Source: Pteria penguin (lineage: Eukaryota > Mollusca > Bivalvia > Pterioida > Pteriidae). Taken from it: a stretch of 64,000 nt of DNA. The position numbers were made by a program, and so were the translations under genes. Within the stretch, counting starts at the first letter, position 1; each line of letters opens with the position of its first letter. Shown piece after piece: positions 56,266 through 64,000 of this stretch. The notes beneath the pieces were generated by a model. That model saw only the letters and a list, made by a program, of their open reading frames with translations, did not search any database and was not told the origin of the DNA. The stretch lies in assembly GCA_035048485.1 (NCBI GenBank), contig CM068584.1, positions 59,521,739 through 59,585,738 of the forward strand. Direction: 5' to 3'.

Positions 56266-56335
56266 ATTCAGGATTCGAACTCAGGACCCTCTGCCCTTTA
56301 AGGCAAATGCCCTACTTACTGAACTAACCAATGTA
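56266..56335 (-). repeat. tRNA-derived sequence (third SINE-type head)
   Basis: On the minus strand GGTTAGTTCAGTAAGTAGGG (box A region) and GAGTTCGAATCCTGAATG (box B with T-arm) have tRNA spacing. Flanking sequence does not extend the cloverleaf well, so it is a tRNA relic or SINE head, different from the two families above. Confidence 0.5.
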
Positions 56336-56575
56336 GAAATTGTAGAATTTCACCACTTACTTATTTTTTCGGAATATGAAAAAAAAATCGGTCCCTTTTA
56401 GATTTTTAGACAATTTAATTGCTTTTTTAGATATACAAAATGTCAAAGACAAGGGGAGTGTCATTTGAGAAGGGTGATTTTTGAAACGTTGTGGATCCAT
56501 ATTGCGTTATGACAATGCCGAAGCTGTTCCAATGTATGACATCAATCGCAGCAAGAAAATACGGAAGTCTCCGTC

Positions 56576-56791
56576 ATGAGCATTGACAGTATAATTAGAC
56601 AAGGCATTTCAGCATTATACAATGAAGTTGGCAGATGTGATGTCAACAGATTGCTCGAGTATGGTCCATGTGATTGGTTGAGAGAACGTCCTACTGAATT
56701 GATAGACGTGATAAAAGTACTTTATGGGTTGGGTAACCACAGTATTCATGATCTGACCCATCAACAAGCAATGCAGCTTTCAAATGCATAG
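56576..56791 (+). pseudogene. Unrecognised small coding remnant
   Basis: Encodes MSIDSIIRQGISALYNEVGR, CDWLRERPTELIDVIKVLYG and HQQAMQLSNA, a balanced globular-looking composition with the frame open past a single stop. It may be an N-terminal piece of a repetitive multi-copy protein, possibly related to the 46962-47440 remnant; this is inference. Confidence 0.3.
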
Positions 56792-56799
56792 AGCACATC

Positions 56800-58290
56800 T
56801 ATGGATTCAGAAATTTCAAACTTGTTTTACCTTTGTCCTTTCAGGAAAATCTTTTGGTATACTCTCTTTTGTGAATTTGCTTATTGCATATTTAATCAAT
56901 TGTGGGCAAAATTTAAATTCGGGGGAAAATCGGTGTTTTAAAATCATTCTGCACAGTCTAGATATAATATTTCCACACCGTTATAATATATAAGATAAAG
57001 ATTCCAGAAGTGATTTAATTCAAAATAAACAAGGCACATGTCTTATATATTGATGCTACAAAATTCCATGTCATGACATATATAAATAGGAAAAATCCAT
57101 CCAGATTTGTTTACACGTTTCTTTGAGTCCGAATAAGTAGCTCACCACTCAGCTACTGGAAGTCTCTATGTAAAAACTCCTAAAAGGTCAACCCACATCG
57201 CTTTTGAGTCAGAAGTTAAAGGTTAAGTTTTTTAGACAGACAAGATGGACGGACAGACTGACAGGCAAGGTGATTCCTATATAGAAGACTGGCATAGTTT
57301 TCAATTCTCATCAAAGTGTTATTAGAAAATTCACAACTTCTCTAACAGTGAAACTGCAATATCGTCAGACCAACTGACAAATCTGCTTGTATTGAGGCTG
57401 GTCCAGGTAAATAATCTTAAATTTCTGGAACTATTGTCTTGTGTTTTCCTGAAGCAATTCCGGTTTGAAAATTTTCTAATGTCATCATGATGTACATGTA
57501 CATTTTGACTTCAGTGTGGTAAAAATTGCTTCGGTCTGGTGTGTTGTCCTAATTTACCAGACCTAATGTCCTGAAAATATTTTCACAATTTCAAATCCAC
57601 TGATATAATATGCGTATCTATATACACCCGTTCATGACATTATATTAATCTATTAACTGGTGTCAACTGAATACATAGTCATTTGCCATTAATTTGTGAC
57701 TTTGTATAGTACATTCTAGCGAAATCAGAACAATAAGATTCATGTGACAAGTGTACACTTGTAGTTGTAAGTACCAGCATTCCACGTGGTTTGTCTTATG
57801 TACAAAATCTCAAAGATGAGCATTAAATATACTTCATCTCCATTATGGGAGATAACAACATAGAACATAGATGTAAGAGGCAATTAATGTATGGAATATG
57901 ACTTAATATGAACAACACTTGACTGACGGCACTATATATTGAATTATAATATAGATCTAACCGTCTTCATTGATTCTCCTGATATCCACATCAGACGGGA
58001 ACAGGGAGAAAGTTTTTCCCGAATTCTCTGCGATGTGGATCCTTTTCAGAGTCGCTCCACTCTGCTCTGTCATCCTGATACAGTTTCTGTTAAAATTAAA
58101 CAGTTAACCTTAGAGTACTGTAATTCTATTGCGTATTATTTTACGTTACTACTTACGTGGCGTACGTATCCACAACAGCAGACGACATGCGGCAAATCTC
58201 AATAAATATGAATTAGAAGTGTGATCAAAACATCAACGTCCTTTTATACAGGTCTACTCTCATTTGCTGCTTCTATTCTTCTAGTGAAGT
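56800..58290. other. Mostly non-coding, possible Gag relic at the end
   Basis: No clear gene. On the minus strand near 58100-58000 a short frame, LYQDDRAEWSDSEKDP, could be part of the Gag fragment that follows at 58298, but is not certain. Confidence 0.3.
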
Positions 58291-58297
58291 GTTATGT

Positions 58298-58890
58298 CTA
58301 GACTGGTAATGTCTGTGTAGATTTTAAAATATCTTCGCAGGTATAGCAAGCAAGAGCAGGTAACTCCAGTCTAGTGTTATGGTGGACCTGAAACTCTGGT
58401 AAATCACCTAGTACTGATTGGGCATGACCACGGAGCGATATTGCTAAATACAAACCCTTTTCGTAGTTTGACCATCTGCTAATTTTGGTCACTGACTAAA
58501 AATATGATTTATAATCTAACCAGTTACCACTACCATCATATGTTACAGGCTTGACCTCTTTCCTACTTTTGGATGTATCATCATCCGCATCGTTTTATGG
58601 TATTACATTATTTGTGCGTCGTCTGTACGCAACACCGTCGTGTATCGAATAATCAGAATTAGTATTAGCAACACTTACCCTACGTCTAACCTGCTGCGGA
58701 ACAATAACACTGTGCCGACCATTGTCACTGGACGACCTACTGATTGTTACAATACCTGAATCGGAATTATCGTTACCCGTATGGCTAACATGTGTCTGTG
58801 TGACGGGAGTCGTATGGCTGACATACAACGTGAAATTACAATGCTTGAGGCAGAGATTCAGGAAACTGAGCGAAGCATTCAACACAACCC
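58298..58890 (-). pseudogene. Gag start of another Ty3/Gypsy element
   Basis: The minus strand reads from the primer-binding region through SISRSSSD-like polar text (GIVTISRSSSDNGRH, VRRRVSVANTNSD) and, after a frame change, ISRWSNYEKGLYLAISLRGH and AQSVLGDL, a Ty3/Gypsy Gag signature. The rest of the element is absent. Confidence 0.62.
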
Positions 58891-58910
58891 CAGCGCTAGC
58901 CACCAAATTA

Positions 58911-59515
58911 TGTAACGTGTCTGGGCTCACTCATCAAATTAATTTTAAAAAGGAACCAGATGCAAATATATACAAATACTAAACAACACACAGTAACTAT
59001 TTTCCGTCAGTTATTTAACTGATTGTATGATTGGTACATGAAAATAATCAATTTGAATTACGTGGGTTTATAACTAAACAGTATTTACAAAATAAAGGGG
59101 ATACGTTTAAACTCACTGCCTATGGCGATACTAATACTTCGCCCTCTGTAAGTATCTTCCAATATATACCGTATACCACAAGTGACGCTCTGCCTCTGTC
59201 AACTTGGCACAGGCCTCTGGTATATTTCGTCACTATACGCCTGCCTCTGGTTACTAACTGTCACCATATTACCTTTGCTGTCTTTGAATGATCGATTACC
59301 TGAATTATTTTTTATACTTTCCTTATTCAGGAATAGCATTTCCTTTCCTTCCTCGGGAATATGATTATTTCAGGCTCTGTTTTTAAATCAATGCTTACCG
59401 TTCGACAGCTCGGTAAGAAGTGACTATTGCAGCGAGCGAGAGCTTTTATAGTCTTCTAGGCCACGTGACTTTTTGATTACCGAACCCTAATAATATTAGA
59501 TTAAAAAGCATTACA
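58911..59515 (-). repeat. Probable 5' LTR of the truncated element
   Basis: Plus-strand edges TGTAACGT (58911) and ATTACA (ends 59515) give TGTAA/TTACA inverted termini over 605 bp. On the minus strand there is a TATA box (TATAAAAGCT, 59441-59450). Immediately inside lies TGGTGGCTAGCGCTGG (58892-58907), a primer-binding-like site. The second LTR is not in the window. Confidence 0.6.
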
Positions 59516-60050
59516 CTACGTACGTTCGTACGAGACCGCAGAATACGCACGTCACCTTAAAATTATTCATTTGCGTACGGAGTAAAACAACAATGGTGAA
59601 GATAAAGATAAAAGGAAAAGACATCGGCCTTCTGCACTAAGTGACCCGGAAAAGAAAAGAAAGAAATAATGAGTAAAGTGTTCGCCCACGGTAGTAATTT
59701 ACTTAAAATCTACATTTTTGGCGAAGTTCGGAAAAGAAAAGACAAAAAGAATGAGTACGATGTAAAGCATGCGAGAGGTAGAATTTGTAATACGTGCAAT
59801 GCATACATTCTGCAAATGAATATTTCCCAGGTTGACCGAGATGAATAAAACTGATAAGGAAAACGTGGGTTATGTAGCGTATTTGTACGCGATAGCTGCA
59901 TTTAATACTGGTGGGCAGTCAGAAGATGCTGTACTAAACAAATTTACGATGTTACTTCAATCGCAATAGTAAACGCTACAGGAGACCATATGTATCTTTA
60001 AATAGTTTTTCATTCTTTTTATTTTAGAAAAGATATCGCAGTCCAATGCA

Positions 60051-60350
60051 CTACTGGGTCCAAAAACCCCTGAGAATCCCGTTTTTCACTGCAAAACTCT
60101 GCAACACCCTGAAAAACTCTGAAAAACACTGAAGTCTGCCTGAAAAACACTGAAAAACTCTGACAGCCCTGATAAACACTGAAAAACTCTGAAGTCTACC
60201 CTGAAAAACTCTGAAAAACACTGACGACCCTGAAAAACTCTGACGCCACTGAAAAACTCTGCAAACTCTGAAAAACACTGACACCTGCTGCGATGCCCTT
60301 CGGCCGTGCGATCGCGGCCTCGCGTACTTCTATACAGTCCCTTCTATAAG
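60051..60350. repeat. Left arm of a foldback-type element
   Basis: Short units of CTGAAAAACTCTGA type repeated many times (60051-60285). A GC-rich block follows (CACCTGCTGCGATGCCC then CGGCCGTGCGATCGCGGCC) with CGCGTACTTCTATAC. The same sequence occurs inverted at 63764-64000. No ORF; the minus frame here is a product of the repeat. Confidence 0.9.
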
Positions 60351-61380
60351 CCCTATTAGATATAAAATGTGATGAGTTGTAAAGTAGAAAAAAAGGGAAG
60401 AGAAAATCAATAAAACATATCTTGCATTTTTGTACGGTGTTTTGAAGTGAAATTATTTTAACGAATCTCTAAATTTAATTTTACTGATGCATTATTCAAA
60501 ACCAAACAAACCCAGCAGAGGCGTACTACAATACAAAGGCTTTTCTTACCGAGATTTATATATATGTACATTTGTATTTCCAAATGAAAATGTATGTACA
60601 TATATTCCTGGTAAACATCACTGTTTCATAACTGTGTATTTAAATAGCGAAGAAAAAATAAAAAATATATATATAATAAAGAAGCTCCAGAACTATAAAT
60701 TAGTGAATAAATAATAAATTATTGAATAATAAATAAAAAAGTGAGTAAATAAATGAATGAATAAATAAATAAATAAATTAATTAATTAATAAATAAATAA
60801 ATAATATTTGAATGTGACCAGTACCTATAAATTTTATACGAAAAGCGAATTTAATACACCAGTACTGACAGCAAATCGACCACAAAGAAAATCGCTTGTC
60901 ATTCATTTTGAAATAACACAATACATTCTATTCCAATTCTGTTGCAACATTTATAGAGACTATACCCATATATTTTCACGTGACGACCTTTTGGTTTAAA
61001 CACCCCCCACCCCTTCTCACACACACACACACGCAATACTTTTTTCTCTATCAATACTTTTCACACAAAATTAAGATATACAAATTTAACCTTTGATTTA
61101 TTATAACAGCGTAATATAACAAAGTTCAGAGGACAATAACTTTCTTTAACTGAAAATTTTACGTGTCTACGTGTTGCTCTTTCATTCGAATGACATACGT
61201 AAATTTTGTCCTATAAAATATTTCAGTGATTAAATATTCTCTCGGTATTCAATAATGTTGCTTGAAATAGCATCAAATAAGTTTCAATATATCAGTGTAA
61301 CACGGTATCTGCCGTTTGTTATATCACTACCTCCTTAATCTACATCATGTAACTCTATACAATAAAACGATTTTATCTCA

Positions 61381-61725
61381 CAGCACCCCCCCCCCCCCTC
61401 CCGGCCCTTTTCAATGGGAGACTGTGCCCTTCCCCCCCCCCCCCCCATTTTTGTTTCTTTCAAAAATTTCTAGATCCGCCCGCCTATTACGTATTGTATC
61501 AATGTATCCAGTAAGGGTCATGTATAGCGATGGCGAATACAAGGGCGCTCGCCTAACAGCACCCCCCCCCCCCTTTCAATGGGAGACTGTGCCCTCCCCC
61601 TCCCCTTTTTTTCGTTCAAAAATTTCTAGATCCGCCTATGAACAGTATCTCCCTTATTACGTATTGTAACAATGTATCCAGTAAGGGTCATGTATAGCTA
61701 TGGCGAATACAAGGGCGCTCGCCCT
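61381..61725. repeat. ~175-bp tandem duplication with C runs
   Basis: Both copies share CAGCACCCCCCC, CAATGGGAGACTGTGCCC, AATTTCTAGATCCGCC, AATGTATCCAGTAAGGGTCA and GGCGAATACAAGGGCGCTCG. The C runs differ in length. Confidence 0.88.
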
Positions 61726-61982
61726 GTTGACTGGGACATAGAAGTCTTACATAAAAATACCCTGTCCTGTCAAAACTAGCAAAGTATTTGACCTTTATTT
61801 TCAAAATGACATATAAATTCAATTAAACGGTGTCATATTTAGAACAGATACCTCGATCTGCCCAACCTATGGATCCAAATCGTAAATTGTCGAGTAGGAT
61901 GTTTAAATCATTTAGTATATTTAAATTGAGACCATACACTCACCCCCCCCCCAGCCCACCCACACACATACGCCCCTTCTTT

Positions 61983-61985
<3 letters not shown>

Positions 61986-62060
<75 letters not shown>
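61986..62060. repeat. (TA)n microsatellite
   Basis: About 37 TA dinucleotides without interruption. Confidence 0.97.
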
Positions 62061-62065
<5 letters not shown>

Positions 62066-63763
62066 CTAGAATATCTTCATTGGAAAGTAACGGCACACGC
62101 ATGGAATCTGAAATTGCTTTATTTTAATCCGAGTCTTTGTTTTTTTACCTTTATTCTACATGTCATCAGTACTCTATTACGTAATAAACATCCGGTTGTT
62201 TAACCCGGTAAATATCGCTCGTAATCTCATATACCGGTAGTTTGTTACCTATCATGCTGTAAATTGGGAATCGTAATTAACAGTACCTTAATATGTATGA
62301 GGGGACAAAACATATTTAGTAACAGGTTGAAACATATCCAGTTGATACATTTCAATGTTAATTTTGTGTTTTTGGCAACATTAAAGTGTCATTTTAACAG
62401 TGACTTATAAAGTTTAGGACAAAAACTGATTTTCAATCTTCAAAAGTGAAATAATTTGTTTTACACACGATCATTAATCTATTTTTATGTCAGAAACTAA
62501 ACTACATCAATTATTTAAGTTCAATTTCTTCCGCATTTCCTCTGATAATAGCAATATTATAGAACACATGCGAAATGTGAGATTTGTAAAGCTGTTATTT
62601 AAGGTGCTATTCTGTTCCATTAATTTACATACGGATTAAATAAGTAGCTGCGTTACGGCCTGTAGCGAGAAGGAAATACGCATACTCAAAGTCATGCTCG
62701 TTCACTCAAGTTGGACACTGTTAAAAAAAAGGGGGGGGGTGGTAGAATTAAATTAACGCAACTTCACAGCGTTTTATCGGTGAATGGCCGCTAATTTATG
62801 AAGAATGCAATATTGATTTATCAATATTAAACATGAATGCCTTTAAACTCGAAAGAGAGTGGGGAGCGGCCTTTAGGTCGTAACATAACGATATCTGGGT
62901 GGATTCTTTACACAGATTGGAAAAGATGTAAAAATAAAAATCAATCATTATGTGTTTTTAAAATGATTGATAGGGATATATAGAATTAATTATTTCTTTT
63001 TTTCTGTATTTATTTATCTGTTTACAATTAAAACTATGCGTTTTCTGTAAACTTCGTCTGTCGATTTTTTTTTAAATCTTATTATTTTTATTAAATTTAT
63101 TTTGATGTATTTTTTTTTTCGTACGGCAAAGTTAAATGTTCTTATTATAAATAAATAGATGAATTAATAATTAAATAGATAGATAAATAATAAATAAATA
63201 AGAAAATAAATAAATAAATAAATAAATGAAGCCCGCCGAGGAAGGCCGCTGGCCGAAATGTTACAGCACGGAAAAATAGTGCTTTTATTATAAGTAAATA
63301 AATAAATAAATAAATAAATTTTAAAATGTCTTGTTCTATATTTTATACTTATTTCCCCCTCCCTTAATGCACCTCTATGAAACAACGATGTTAAGTAACA
63401 TGCTACTGCTGTAGTTAGATTATTTGTTCGTTCGTTTGTTTGTTTGTTTCATTCTTCTTTCTTTCTTTAAGTCGATCAATAAAACAAATGACATCGCGCT
63501 GGAAAGTCCTGTGTCAATAAAATTCTTTTTGCTAAGTACGTAATTCATGTGATTTATTAAACTGCAAATGTAAAGATCATCTTACAAACGTAAGTCAGAA
63601 TAGGAACAATATCTTAGTAATTTTATCTATAAAAATCGTTAAAATAAGTCCTTGACAAATGGTAAAAAAAATGCGTGTTTTTTTTTTTTTACTTATTCCC
63701 CGCTTATAAATTCATCACATTTAACACTTATTAAAGGTCATACATAGATAACAGCGAACCATT

Positions 63764-64000
63764 TCAAGAGCTTATATTATAAAAGGGACCGTATAGAAGT
63801 ACGCGAGGCCGCGATCGCACGGCCGGAGGGCATCGCAGCAGGTGTCAGTGTTTTTCAGGGTTTTTCAGAGTTTTTCAGCGGCATCAAAGTTTTTCAGAGT
63901 TTTGCAGAGTTTTTCAGGGTCGTCAGTGTTTTTCAGAGTTTTTCAGGGTAGACTTCAGAGTTTTTCAGTGTTTATCAGGGCTGTCAGAGTTTTTCAGTGT
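63764..64000. repeat. Right arm of the foldback-type element (runs off the window)
   Basis: Reverse complement of 60147-60350 with a few indels in the short-repeat section and high identity in the GC-rich block (GGCCGCGATCGCACGGCCGG). The outer end lies beyond 64000, so arm length and target duplication cannot be determined here. Confidence 0.9.

Larger units (their letters stand above)
60351..63763. other. Core of the foldback-type element (gene-free)
   Basis: 3.4 kb with no supportable gene. It holds (TAAA)n-type tracts (60705-60804, 63155-63320), (CA)n near 61019, a 175-bp tandem duplication with C runs (61381-61556, 61557-61725) and (TA)n at 61986-62060. Confidence 0.7.

Noticed and set aside
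60051..60284. 77-codon minus-strand ORF rich in Phe, Arg and Ser
   Set aside because: It translates the short repeat of the foldback arm; the same repeat is open by its period, with no start context or domain.
61316..62069. Proline-rich and Tyr-Ile repeat ORFs
   Set aside because: Generated by C runs and the (TA)n microsatellite.

Overview
The window reads as nuclear DNA of a multicellular animal. It is AT-rich and intron-bearing, has no dense gene order or operons, and is packed with eukaryotic transposable elements of at least nine kinds. The tRNA-headed SINE family, the Ty3/Gypsy and DIRS-like lineages and the Tigger and Harbinger transposases suggest a marine invertebrate, most plausibly a bivalve or other mollusc. 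That placement is inference; no host gene was recognised that would fix it. No complete host gene was found, only a few candidate exons.

Layout. 1-1318: broken protein-primed-type DNA polymerase B remnant (Polinton/adintovirus-like) carrying a retrotransposon integrase fragment between exact 68-bp direct repeats. 2216-7729: Ty3/Gypsy-like LTR element on the minus strand, LTRs 169 bp and nearly identical, pol broken by several lesions. 7730-9500: dispersed repeat, a decayed coding stretch and a small hairpin element. 10091-11345: Tigger/pogo transposase with one in-frame stop. 13037-30365: the centrepiece, a compound Ty3/Gypsy locus with three LTRs (13037-13679, 24646-25268, remnant 30265-30365) bounded by a GAAA target duplication. 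Nested in it are a SINE in the RT gene (16886-17154), a nearly full-length RNase H-bearing I-type LINE in a 3' accessory ORF (18182-24053, 10-bp target duplication) and a 5'-truncated L1/Tx1-type LINE (26151-30264) that replaces most of the second internal region.

30366-45900: SINEs, a decayed Gypsy element (31713-33268), a 45-bp minisatellite, a C2H2 zinc-finger exon, coiled-coil and other candidate exons, a Harbinger transposase pseudogene (40375-41273) and a tandem tRNA-SINE unit. 45900-60000: tandem repeats, an unrecognised transposon-like coding stretch (46962-48544), a DIRS-like remnant (49862-51180), a LINE ORF1 fragment, a 57-bp minisatellite, gag fragments and a 5' LTR plus gag start (58298-59515). 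60051-64000: two long inverted arms built of short repeats around a gene-free 3.4-kb core (foldback-type element); the right arm runs off the window.

The elements are linked. The 3' end of the I-type LINE resembles the 3' end of the abundant SINE, suggesting that this LINE family mobilises the SINE. Gag relatives of the first LTR element recur at 52768-53705, an ORF1 relative of the LINE recurs at 51590-52010, and the integrase filler at 763-1250 derives from the same family as the 2216-7729 element. Many reading-frame breaks fall in homopolymers, so some may be assembly errors rather than true decay.
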